A stretch of 64,000 nucleotides of DNA, taken from contig OZ241903.1 of assembly GCA_965203635.1 (NCBI GenBank), forward strand, positions 744,001 through 808,000. The letters run 5' to 3'. Positions 17,422-24,834 of this stretch are shown in pieces. The notes below the pieces were generated by a model. It was given only the letters and a program-made list of their open reading frames with translations. It was not told the origin of the DNA and ran no database searches. This DNA is from Aldehydirespirator sp965203635. GTDB taxonomy: Bacteria > Actinomycetota > Acidimicrobiia > Acidimicrobiales > Aldehydirespiratoraceae. The position numbers and the translations under genes were made by a program. The stretch's first letter is position 1; each line of letters opens with the position of its first letter.

Positions 17422-17561
17422 GACGGGCCTCCCGCGGGTTGCAGGCGACGGCCGGCAGCAAGGACCAGAACGCAGACTCGGGCAAGGGCAGCGGGCATGG
17501 CCGCCCGCAGAAGGAGCCGCATCCTGCTGCTGTCGCTCCCGGCGTCGAACACGGTCATCAT
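17418..17561 (-). CDS. Small upstream open frame (47 residues) coupled to the FN3 gene
   Basis: It starts with ATG ATG two bases after a perfect AGGAGG and ends in the ATGA overlap with the FN3 gene start. The peptide MMTVFDAGSDSSRMRLLLRA continues into a hydrophobic stretch (MPAALARVCVLVLAAG), so it may be a short membrane peptide or only a leader that delivers ribosomes to the next gene. No family is recognised. Confidence 0.5.
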   Translation of the reverse strand: MMTVFDAGSDSSRMRLLLRAAMPAALARVCVLVLAAGRRLQPAGGPS

Positions 17562-17728
17562 GACCTCCTGTCACCCACATCGGCTCTATCGGTTTCATTC
17601 GGTCAGTACAGACTCGCTGCCACTTGCAGCGGAGCGGCTTCAGGGCGAGACGCCCCAAAAGTCCGGGCGAATATATCCCACTGTGCGCTATTACTCACGC
17701 ATTTCTTAAGGATTTATTGTGAGAGTTT

Positions 17729-17860
17729 GTGTATACAATCCCGATGAGGTCTGTATACAATTCCGATGAGGTCTGTATACAGTTGCTGGAGGTCTGTATA
17801 CAATTGCTGGAACAATCCCTGGGAGCATCTGTATACAATTCTCATGAGGTGTGTGTATGC
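17729..17860. repeat. Array of five TGTATACA sites plus one variant
   Basis: GTATAC cores begin at 17731, 17753, 17775, 17796 and 17831, with a GTATGC variant at 17855. The first four are spaced 22, 22 and 21 bases, that is two helical turns, and each unit continues as AATTCCGATGAGGTC or AGTTGCTGGAGGTC. Every core is palindromic (TGTATACA), as expected for a dimeric regulator such as the GntR/FadR class, and the spacing would put all dimers on one face. Such 21-22-base direct repeats also resemble replication iterons, but no initiator gene is near. The array lies 170-300 bases upstream of the minus-strand 47-residue frame and FN3 gene. Confidence 0.7.
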
Positions 17861-17879
17861 AGTTCGTGGCGAAAGTCCG

Positions 17880-18030
17880 CCCTCGGACACGCCGTCGAAG
17901 TTCCGTCCCCAGCAGGCGGCACTGCCGTCATCGCGAAGCGCACAGGTGCGACGCGATCCGGCGGAGACGTCCTTGAACTCTCCCTGCGGGGGGCTCTCCA
18001 GGTAGATGCCGGGGCTGTGTGCAGGCGGCC
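17880..18030 (-). pseudogene. Remnant of an RCC1-repeat protein gene
   Basis: One minus-strand frame reads YLESPPQGEFKDVSAGSRRT then CALRDDGSAACWGRNFDG, a clean single RCC1 blade (family pattern: F..VSAG..HTCAL..DG...CWG.N..GQ). The frame carries no start or further blades and runs into the TGTATACA array. It is a fragment of a larger beta-propeller gene. Confidence 0.5.
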
Positions 18031-18064
18031 GCTGGCGTTGTAGCCCGAACTTCGTGTGGGGGTC

Positions 18065-18253
18065 CTATCGGGCTGGTGGGGCGTAGATGAGGCCGCCGTC
18101 GCGCCGGCTGGCGTCGACTGTGCCGGCGCGGGTCAAACCGGCCGGTTCGAGGTGGCGGCCGAAGATCTCGCCGTAGTTGCCCACCTGGGGGATCGCCTGG
18201 AGGAAGGCGTCGGGGGCCAGGCCCATCGCGGTCTGCAACTCGCCGTCACCGCC
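18065..18253 (-). pseudogene. Remnant 3' end of an AapJ/BztA-type amino acid-binding protein gene
   Basis: A minus-strand frame of 62 codons ending in TAG reads GGDGELQTAMGLAPDAFLQA, then IPQVGNYGEIFGRHLEP, and ends DGGLIYAPPAR. The motif VGNYGEIF and the ending GGL-Y-APP-R are hallmarks of the C-terminus of general L-amino-acid ABC receptors (about 340 residues when whole). The frame is cut by a stop at its upstream end, next to the RskA tail scrap, so about 80 percent of the gene is missing. Confidence 0.65.
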
Positions 18254-18257
18254 TCAT

Positions 18258-19052
18258 TCAGTGGTCCGCGCAGGATCGTTCGACCGGAGTGGGCGGCATC
18301 GGGACGAAGGCGCTGGTGCGGGCCACATAGTCGGCGTAGCCGGGGCGGCGCTTGCCCATCCTGCGCTCCAGCACGGTCACCCCTGAGACCTTCAGCAGCA
18401 GGATCGTCATGAGCAGCGGCCCGGCGACGGTCCACCACGCCCCGGCCGCTCCGGCGACCAGCCAGATGCCCCACCACACCACGCTGTCGCCGAAGTAGTT
18501 GGGGTGGCGGCTATAGCGCCACAGGCCCCGGTCCATAACCAAGCCCCGGTTGGCTTCGTCGGCCTTGAAGCGGCGCAGCTGCTCATCGCCCACCGACTCG
18601 AAGGCCAGCCCCACCGCCCAGACCGCCGCTCCCACCCAGTCCAGCCAACCGAGCGGTGACGGGTCGGGATCGCCCAGCACCGCCTGGACCGGCAGTGACA
18701 CCACCACCGCCAGCCCGGCCTGAAGGACGAACACGACCAGCAGGCTCCACAGCCAGAACGGCTCCAGGCGCCGCCTGAGGGCCTGGTAGCGGAAGTCCTC
18801 GGGCTCGCCCCACTTGCGAGCGGCGAGGTGGGCGCCCAGCCGCAGGCCCCAGGCGGACACCATCACCAGCATCAACCATGCCCGACCGCTGTCGCTCCCG
18901 TCGCTCCACAGCCACAACGACCAGGCCACGGCCACGAACACCATCGGCCACAGCGGATCGACGATCGACACGTCGCGCCTGGGCAGGCTCACCAGCCAGC
19001 AGGCGGCCATCAGCACACCGGCCACCAGCGCGGCCAGGCCCAGAGCGCTCAT
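18258..19052 (-). CDS. DUF1295 (steroid-reductase-like) membrane protein, copy 2
   Basis: 264 residues, about six or seven hydrophobic helices, with the family motif RYSRHPNYFGDSVVWWG (about 168-184) and the conserved ending GYADYVARTSAFVPMPP intact. Family members are related to steroid 5-alpha-reductases and isoprenylcysteine methyltransferases and are inferred to act on lipids in the membrane. Its ATG overlaps the stop of the FAD oxidoreductase (ATGA), so it is third in a tightly coupled operon. The last ten residues (TPVERSCADH) are not native to the family: they come from reading, out of frame, a 35-base scrap identical to the RskA-like gene end. The frameshifted sister copy is at 7461. 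Confidence 0.82.
   Translation of the reverse strand: MSALGLAALVAGVLMAACWLVSLPRRDVSIVDPLWPMVFVAVAWSLWLWSDGSDSGRAWLMLVMVSAWGLRLGAHLAARKWGEPEDFRYQALRRRLEPFWLWSLLVVFVLQAGLAVVVSLPVQAVLGDPDPSPLGWLDWVGAAVWAVGLAFESVGDEQLRRFKADEANRGLVMDRGLWRYSRHPNYFGDSVVWWGIWLVAGAAGAWWTVAGPLLMTILLLKVSGVTVLERRMGKRRPGYADYVARTSAFVPMPPTPVERSCADH
18263..18297. repeat. 35-base copy of the RskA gene tail (inverted relative to 12610-12644)
   Basis: The two stretches are identical over 35 bases in opposite orientation. On the minus strand one frame still reads DAAHSGRTILRGPLNEA, the same 17 residues that end the anti-sigma protein, with the last codons differing only silently. The join to DUF1295 falls at a shared GCCGCCC, consistent with recombination at microhomology. 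Confidence 0.75.
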
Positions 19053-19816
19053 GACTCCTCAGCGGCACGCCCCGAGATTGACACCTTGCGGAATCGCGAG
19101 CCGTACAGGATGCTGCCGTAGAAGTTGAATGACCGCTTGGCTGCGGGATCATCGAAGGGATAGTCGGCACCAAGCTGTGTCGCAGCTGCCAGGCCGGTGA
19201 CGAAGCAGGTCTCCTGGCTGTTGATCAGCGTATGGGCGCCGCAGTGCCAGGTCCGTCTCCTGCCCTGGATGAAGCGGAACAGGCTGACGAGCACCGCCAT
19301 GTGGCGCACGTCGTGGACGATGTGCTGGAACCACCACTTCTTGATGATCTTCTGCTCGTCTATGGGACTTGTCGGGTTGTAGGTGACCAGGCAGGGCTTG
19401 TCGGATCGATTGGCCCATGGCTGCTGGTTGTGCATGATGTAGGTGATCTCGTGCTGCAACTGCTCCCTGATGTCGGAATCGAAGTCGTGGGCATAGACGC
19501 GCCCTCCGTACTTGACGCTGTAGCTGAACCGGGTATCGAGCAGCTCGATACCGAACTGCTCCATCAACAGCAGGATGTGGTCGTACACCGACGGAATGCA
19601 GGCCGTGACCGAGATGTCGAAGGGGATCGATGTGCCGTCGTCCTGGGGCATGTCGACCGTGATGGCGTTGCCGCCGATCTGCTCGGACGCCTCGTAGAGC
19701 CGGATGTCGAAGCGGTCGGGGTGATGATTCAGCGCCCATGCGGCCCCGAGCCCGGAGACACCCCCACCGATGATCGCGACTCGCCGCCGCGGTGGCCGCG
19801 TCTCGTCGGCGGTCAT
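19049..19816 (-). CDS. FAD/NAD(P)-dependent oxidoreductase (amine-oxidase-like), apparently shortened
   Basis: 255 residues. The N-terminus has the dinucleotide-binding fold AIIGGGVSGLGAAWAL and IRLYEASEQIGGNAITVD. Near the end is WHCGAHTLINSQETCFVTGL, the usual C-terminal FAD contact of this family. Members I know of are about 420-500 residues; here the middle is missing between roughly residues 115 and 130 although the frame is kept, so an in-frame deletion is likely. Relatives occur with DUF1295, DUF1365 and cyclopropane-synthase-like genes and modify fatty acyl chains (for example furan fatty acid synthesis). Start and stop overlap the neighbours by ATGA at both ends. Activity is doubtful. 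Confidence 0.7.
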   Translation of the reverse strand: MTADETRPPRRRVAIIGGGVSGLGAAWALNHHPDRFDIRLYEASEQIGGNAITVDMPQDDGTSIPFDISVTACIPSVYDHILLLMEQFGIELLDTRFSYSVKYGGRVYAHDFDSDIREQLQHEITYIMHNQQPWANRSDKPCLVTYNPTSPIDEQKIIKKWWFQHIVHDVRHMAVLVSLFRFIQGRRRTWHCGAHTLINSQETCFVTGLAAATQLGADYPFDDPAAKRSFNFYGSILYGSRFRKVSISGRAAEES

Positions 19817-21231
19817 TGCCCGCTGGTCGATGAGGAGCCGATGGCCTCCGCGGCGCACCGCTCAACCGCTTGAAGCGTCTCGCGCACATCGTCCCAAGTC
19901 GAGTTGTGGTTGATGATGCAAAGCCGCAGGACGAATCGCCCGTTGACCATCGTGGACGTCAGGAAGGCGCGCTCGCCCCAGAAGATCCGCGCCAGCACCT
20001 CGCGGTTGACGCTAGTGAGGGCATCCTCGCTGAGGTCGCCGGGGTTGATGCGGAAGCACACGATGCTCAGCGACGCCGACACCAACTCCAACGTGGTGCT
20101 GTCTCGCACATACTCCGCGGCTCGCTCCGCCAGGTCGAGTCCGTTGTCGATGGCGGCGCGGAACGCCGCCAGCCCGAAAGCCTGGACCGACATCCAGATC
20201 TTCAACGCGCGGAAACTGCGGCTCAGCTGGATGCCCCGGTCCACCGGATTGGCGTGCCTGGCGCCCCATACCGAATCCTGCAACACGTCATGATGCATCG
20301 CGAAGGCGCTCTCCAGGGTGCTGCCGTCGCGCACGAGGATGCAGCCGGCCTCGTAGGGCTGGAACAGCCACTTGTGCGGGTCGACGTTGAGCGAGTCCGC
20401 CCGCTCGATGCCCTCGAGCGCCGCTGCGCCCCGCGGTGCCAGCACGGCGAATCCGCCGTAAGCCCCATCGATGTGAAACCACACCCCCTCTGCCGCGCAG
20501 AGTTCCGCCAGCTCCGGCAGCGGATCGACGGCACCCGCAGCCGCCGTGCCGGCGTTGGCACACACGACCACGGGTGTGCATCCCGCGGATCGGTCCGCGG
20601 CGATTGCGGCCTCCACCGCGCCGGGATCGATCCGGCCGGAGGCTTCGCTCGGAAGCACCCGAATCCGATCAGGCGCGATACCCACGATGCGGGCGGCCCG
20701 GATCTGCGCGCTGTGACTCTGATCGCTCATGTAGGCCACAGCACGATCCGGATTGCCGGCCGCCTCGCGTGCCGCCACGAACGCATGCAGCGCAGCCGCC
20801 GACCCGCCGCTGGTCAGCAGCCCGCCCGCGCCCTCGGGCAGCCCAAACCACGTTCGGAACCAGTCGACAACGAGTTCCTCGAGCTGGCAGGGGCCGCTCG
20901 CAGTGAGCCAAGTCGCTGCGTTCACGTTGAATCCCGACGCCATGAAGTCGGCCAGAACGCCCGGCCAGGTCGGGCACGTCGGCACGAAACCGAACGATCG
21001 CGGATGATCGAGTCGCAGAGTGTTGGTCAGCACGTCCCGCACTGCCCGGTCGATCACATCGCGCGCCGGCTGGCCGGTCTCCGGCGGCTCCTCGTCCAGC
21101 TGATGGGCCAAGGCGTCCTTGAAGTCTCCCTCCCAAGCCCGACGGCTCCTCAGACCCTCGGCGCGCTCCACCAGAATGTCCGTCACATGGCGTGCCAGCT
21201 CGCGCATCTCTTCCGGTGCCATTTGCAACAT
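19813..21231 (-). CDS. PLP-dependent group II decarboxylase (aromatic L-amino-acid/glutamate decarboxylase family)
   Basis: 472 residues. The fold-type I decarboxylase features are present: LLTSGGSAAALHAFVAAR (PLP phosphate site), WFHIDGAYGGFAVL (ring-stacking and Asp region) and the Schiff-base lysine near 285 in NVDPHKWLFQPYEAG. The N-terminal PRSFGFVPTCPTWPGVLADF is typical of tryptophan/tyrosine/DOPA decarboxylase-like proteins. The substrate cannot be told from sequence. The ATG at 21231 follows AGGAGGGGG. It heads an operon with the FAD oxidoreductase and DUF1295, joined by ATGA overlaps. Whether the three act in one pathway is open: an amine product could be joined to or made alongside the modified lipid. 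Confidence 0.85.
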   Translation of the reverse strand: MLQMAPEEMRELARHVTDILVERAEGLRSRRAWEGDFKDALAHQLDEEPPETGQPARDVIDRAVRDVLTNTLRLDHPRSFGFVPTCPTWPGVLADFMASGFNVNAATWLTASGPCQLEELVVDWFRTWFGLPEGAGGLLTSGGSAAALHAFVAAREAAGNPDRAVAYMSDQSHSAQIRAARIVGIAPDRIRVLPSEASGRIDPGAVEAAIAADRSAGCTPVVVCANAGTAAAGAVDPLPELAELCAAEGVWFHIDGAYGGFAVLAPRGAAALEGIERADSLNVDPHKWLFQPYEAGCILVRDGSTLESAFAMHHDVLQDSVWGARHANPVDRGIQLSRSFRALKIWMSVQAFGLAAFRAAIDNGLDLAERAAEYVRDSTTLELVSASLSIVCFRINPGDLSEDALTSVNREVLARIFWGERAFLTSTMVNGRFVLRLCIINHNSTWDDVRETLQAVERCAAEAIGSSSTSGQ

Positions 21232-21469
21232 GGAATATCCCCCTCCTGTGGCCCAGGCATCCCAATGTAAACGCGATAGTGCCATCCGCATCTCTTGACC
21301 ACGCACACCGCGAGGAGGACCAGCCGCGCGGGCCGTCGACTCGCTGTGTTGTCTACGGGCTCGCCCACGAGCAGGTCCGCCACAACATGGCGCTGCCGCG
21401 GCCCGGTCTGACCATGCGCGCTGCTGGCCTGACCGGCCCGTGCCGGGTTGAGGGCGGCTCAGTATTGTC

Positions 21470-22465
21470 GTGTCGGTGAGCGACGCCGCGGAGGTGCAAA
21501 CAGCCGGTAGGGAACGTACCGGCGGCGAATTGACTCCTTGCCGCCCGCTGCTCAAGTGGCCGGGCGGGAAGCGGTCCGAGCTGCCGCTCATCGCACCTCG
21601 GATACCCGAACATTCACGCTACTTCGAGCCCTTCTTCGGTGGAGGCAGCGTCTACTTCGATGCCATTGACGCCGAGTCTCATGCCAACGACCTTCATCCC
21701 GACCTGATGGAGTTCTACCGTTGCGTCAAGCACGACGATGAGCGGTTCTTCAAGCATCTGTATTCCATCGTCGAAGATTGGGAGCTGGCCCCACTCGCCG
21801 AGAGAGACGCCATCTATTACGACTGCCGGGAACGGTATAACGCATCCACGCTCACAACAGTTCAGCGGGCTGCCGACTTCTTCCTCCTAAGGGAGCTGGC
21901 TTACGGAGGAATGTTCCGCGTCAATGCGAACGGCCACTTCAACGTCCCTTTCGGGCGGGCCTACGCCAAGAACAAGAACCTGCGCGAGAAGGTAGACCAT
22001 CTTCGCTCCGACGCGGTAGTGGCCAAATTGAGGCGCCTCAATCTGTCGGCTCTCGACTTCGCCGACTTCTTGGACTGCTTCGAGTTCTGCCAGGAGGACT
22101 TCATGTTTGTCGATCCGCCGTACGACTCATCGTTCTCCAAGTACGACACTCTTGACTTTGCTGAACAAGATCAACGACGTCTAGCCGAGGCTCTGATGCA
22201 GTTCACCGGACGGTTCATGTTGGTCTGCAAGGCGACGCCTCTCATTGAGGACCTTTACCACGGTGTCGAACACTTGCGAGTGCACCACTATGAGTACCAA
22301 TACAAGTTCAACATCAAAGGTCGCTTCTCGCGGTCGTCCACCCACGCGATGATCACCAACTATGATCCGTTCTCGCGAGAGAGGCGAGCTGACGATGCAC
22401 CGGAGCTGATGTGCGTATCGGGATCTCGCCGTTCGCCACTACACAACAGACCACGCTCGAGCTGA
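21470..22465 (+). CDS. Orphan Dam-type N6-adenine DNA methyltransferase (D12 class)
   Basis: 331 residues. Family motifs are in order: LLKWPGGKRSELPLI near residue 25, the AdoMet site YFEPFFGGGSVYFD near 45-58, a central RVNANGHFNVPFGR, and the catalytic FVDPPYDSSFSKYD near 209. No restriction endonuclease adjoins it, so it is a solitary methylase. Its codons use many A/T third positions (for example TTCTTCAAGCATCTGTATTCC), unlike the flanking genes, pointing to recent transfer. The start is GTG (21470, or 21476). The last 55 bases overlap the next gene's start, so the natural C-terminus near ITNYDPF may have been extended when the gene landed here. Confidence 0.88.
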   Translation: MSVSDAAEVQTAGRERTGGELTPCRPLLKWPGGKRSELPLIAPRIPEHSRYFEPFFGGGSVYFDAIDAESHANDLHPDLMEFYRCVKHDDERFFKHLYSIVEDWELAPLAERDAIYYDCRERYNASTLTTVQRAADFFLLRELAYGGMFRVNANGHFNVPFGRAYAKNKNLREKVDHLRSDAVVAKLRRLNLSALDFADFLDCFEFCQEDFMFVDPPYDSSFSKYDTLDFAEQDQRRLAEALMQFTGRFMLVCKATPLIEDLYHGVEHLRVHHYEYQYKFNIKGRFSRSSTHAMITNYDPFSRERRADDAPELMCVSGSRRSPLHNRPRSS

Positions 22466-23214
22466 GCCGGATCGCCGTTGAGGGCGGCCTCGACACGCTG
22501 TGGCTCGGCGACGGCTACCTCGCCAACCCGGACTTCACCGGATGGGCCGGCGGGATGGAGAGCCTGGCCGAGCTGGCGTGGCTGGCCGGGCGGTACCCCA
22601 CCGCCCGGGTCGGCATCGCGGCTGCGATCCTCCCGCTGCGCGATCCGTCGTGGCTCGCCAAGCAGGCCAACACGCTGCACCGGATGGCGGGCGGCGGATT
22701 CGTCCTCGTGGTCACGCCCGGGTTCTGGGCCCAGGACCTCGAAGCGAGGGGAATCGCCTTCGCCGATCGGGCCGCGGTCTTCGACGCGAGCCTGGCAGAC
22801 CTCCGCCGGCTGCTCCCCGACGAGACGCTGTCGCCCGGACCCTCAAGCACCGGCCCGCCGCCGGTATGGCTGGCCGGAGCGGCTGCGACCATGGCCCGAG
22901 CCGCGGCGCTGGATCTGCCCTTCCTGTCCTCGCGGGCCACCCCAGACGAACTGGCCCCCGTCGCCCGACGGTTCTTCGACGCGGGCGGGGAGTTCCTGGC
23001 TCATCGGACCCGGCTCGAATACGGCACACACGATGTGACCGGCAACGTCGTCGACTGGCACGCGATCACCGGCTCAACCGGCGAGCTCGTCGACACCCTC
23101 GGCCGGTACGCCGAGCTGGGCGTTGGGGACCTCTCGATCATCCCCGGGCAGGACGATGCCAGCTCCCTGCGAACCGTCGAGATCCTCGCCGCCGAGGTGA
23201 TGCCCCAGCTGTAG
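22411..23214 (+). CDS. LLM-class flavin-dependent oxidoreductase (1)
   Basis: 267 residues of the luciferase-like TIM-barrel family, beginning MRIGISPFATTQQTTLELSR and with VGIAAAILPLRDPSWLAKQANTL as the characteristic strand-helix pair; most actinobacterial members use coenzyme F420, some FMN. GTG start inside the end of the methylase gene. Two more family members follow within 2.6 kb and another lies at 42698, so this is a local expansion. The substrate is unknown. It is convergent with the AhpD-like gene. Confidence 0.8.
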   Translation: MRIGISPFATTQQTTLELSRIAVEGGLDTLWLGDGYLANPDFTGWAGGMESLAELAWLAGRYPTARVGIAAAILPLRDPSWLAKQANTLHRMAGGGFVLVVTPGFWAQDLEARGIAFADRAAVFDASLADLRRLLPDETLSPGPSSTGPPPVWLAGAAATMARAAALDLPFLSSRATPDELAPVARRFFDAGGEFLAHRTRLEYGTHDVTGNVVDWHAITGSTGELVDTLGRYAELGVGDLSIIPGQDDASSLRTVEILAAEVMPQL

Positions 23215-23230
23215 GCCGCCCGGTCGAGCG

Positions 23231-23809
23231 TCAGCGCTCGTCCGGGACGGCGCTGGTCGCTTGGTGGGTGGACGTCATCACGCTGCGGAGCCCGAGCCCC
23301 ATGACCACCCGATTGATGTAGGCGTAGTAGGCGACCATGTTGTTGAGGTCGAGGATGTCGAGGTCGCTCAGCCCGTGCTCTCGCAGCGGTTCGAGATCGT
23401 GCTCGGTCACAGCCGCGGGCGACTGAGTGAGCTTGGCGGCATACGCGCAGATCGCATCGAGGCGGCCGTCCCCGGACTTCACCCCGACCGGGTCGGCGTC
23501 GATGGCGTCCAGCACTTCGGTGGCCAGTCCGAGCGACTCGAGCTTGAGCCGCAGACCCGAGGCGCAATGGTCGGTGCCGTTGAGACGGGACGTCACCAGG
23601 GCGGCCGACTGGCGCTCGATGGCGGTGAGTTGCGACGGGCAGTGCTCCACGGCGCGATAGAGCCGGAGCCGCTCCTCGACTATCGGGGGGTGGAGGCTGC
23701 CGAGCATGGTGAACTCGGCCGGCTCGCCGAGCTTCGCCGCCTGCCAGTCGTAGGCGTCGCGGAGCGGACCGGAGGCGTCGTCCCACGAGACGGTGTCGAT
23801 CCAGGCCAT
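23231..23809 (-). CDS. AhpD/carboxymuconolactone decarboxylase-like protein
   Basis: 192 residues, all-helical pattern with the core ERQSAALVTSRLNGTDHCASG and a C-terminal LSDLDILDLNNMVAYYAYINRV segment common in peroxidase-related CMD proteins. The CxxC pair of true AhpD is absent: only one Cys is seen in TDHCASG, so a peroxide-reducing role through a disulphide is doubtful. Starts head to head, 23 bases away, with the second LLM gene, implying overlapping promoters. Confidence 0.7.
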   Translation of the reverse strand: MAWIDTVSWDDASGPLRDAYDWQAAKLGEPAEFTMLGSLHPPIVEERLRLYRAVEHCPSQLTAIERQSAALVTSRLNGTDHCASGLRLKLESLGLATEVLDAIDADPVGVKSGDGRLDAICAYAAKLTQSPAAVTEHDLEPLREHGLSDLDILDLNNMVAYYAYINRVVMGLGLRSVMTSTHQATSAVPDER

Positions 23810-23832
23810 TGCTGCGATGGTAGACCGGTGCC

Positions 23833-24834
23833 GTGAGCGGCGACACCGTTCCTGCGGTCGGTGTGTGGGTTTTTCCCGACGCGCCCGCCCCCAAGCTGGT
23901 CGACTTGGCCCGCCATGTCGAGGATCGCGGCCTCGACGAGCTGTGGGTGGGCGATGAGGGGCCGGCACGCGATCCCTTCGCCGTGCTCGCGGCCGCGGCG
24001 GTCGTCACCGACCGGATCCGGTTGGCCACCGGCATCACGAACCCGTACGTGCGCCATCCCGGTGTGGCGGCCGCGAGCATGCTCACCGTCCACGAGCTCA
24101 GCGGCGGCCGAGCCGTGCTCGGGGTCGGTGCGGGGGGACAGATGTCGCTGTCGCCGTTCGGCCTGGAGGCTTGCAAGCCCGTCGACCGTGTGCGTGAGTT
24201 CCTCGATGTCACCCGGGCGGTTGCGACCAGGACACCGACGGCCGGTTACACGCCTCCGGACGTCGCTGTCGACGAGGCGGCCGCCGGTGCGCCGCTGCCG
24301 GTCTTCGTGGGAGCGCGCGGGCCCCGGCTCAACCGGCTCGCGTCCGAGCTGGCCGACGGTGCCTTCGTGTCCGGCATGCCCCCGTTCCGCTACCCCGCCG
24401 TCGTCGACTGGGCCCGGTCGGAGCGCCCGATCGACATCGCGCTGTACCCGAGCGTCGCCTTCACCGAGGAGGCGGTGGAGCGACACCGGCCCGAGATGAT
24501 CTGGTCGCTGCTCGACACCCCGCTGGAAGTGCGGGAGGAGCTCGGGCTCGACGTCAACGCCGTGAGGTCGGCCGCCGGGGCGCTCCGGGGCGGCGATCCG
24601 GAACCGGCGCGAACGCTGATCGACGACACCGTGTTCGAACGGGTGATGCTGGCGGGCCGGCCTCCGGTGGTGGGTCGGCGGCTGGCGGAACTGGTCCGCG
24701 AGCACCGGCCCACGAGCATCGGGCTCGCCCTGCTCCAGGACGACCTGCACGAGGGCGTCGATCACGCGGCCGAGGCCTTCGCCGCCATGACCGCCGAACT
24801 AGCCGAACTAGAAGGTGAACGATGGTCGGCGTGA
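23833..24834 (+). CDS. LLM-class flavin-dependent oxidoreductase (2)
   Basis: 333 residues (GTG start). F420-type pattern: GVWVFPDAPAPKLVDLARHV, the LATGITNPYVRHPGVAAASM strand and the glycine-rich AVLGVGAGGQMSL segment. It is closely similar in layout to the next gene, with which it overlaps by 13 bases, so the two are probably translated together and may form a heteromer or act in series. Confidence 0.82.
   Translation: MSGDTVPAVGVWVFPDAPAPKLVDLARHVEDRGLDELWVGDEGPARDPFAVLAAAAVVTDRIRLATGITNPYVRHPGVAAASMLTVHELSGGRAVLGVGAGGQMSLSPFGLEACKPVDRVREFLDVTRAVATRTPTAGYTPPDVAVDEAAAGAPLPVFVGARGPRLNRLASELADGAFVSGMPPFRYPAVVDWARSERPIDIALYPSVAFTEEAVERHRPEMIWSLLDTPLEVREELGLDVNAVRSAAGALRGGDPEPARTLIDDTVFERVMLAGRPPVVGRRLAELVREHRPTSIGLALLQDDLHEGVDHAAEAFAAMTAELAELEGERWSA

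Larger units (their letters stand above)
17562..18257. other. Gene-poor strip with remnants and a repeat array
   Basis: There is no intact gene in this 700-base strip. Its first part (about 17660-17860) is clearly AT-richer than the rest of the window and holds a TGTATACA array; the remainder holds decayed minus-strand pieces of an RCC1-repeat gene and of an amino-acid-binding protein gene. A breakpoint region is the simplest explanation. Confidence 0.6.

Noticed and set aside
17729..17860. Repeats as a CRISPR array
   Set aside because: Repeat units are short and spacers are neither unique nor of constant length, and no cas gene is near.
18056..18412. Plus-strand frame of 118 codons over the remnant strip
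   Set aside because: It is antisense to the AapJ-type remnant and DUF1295 and has no family pattern.
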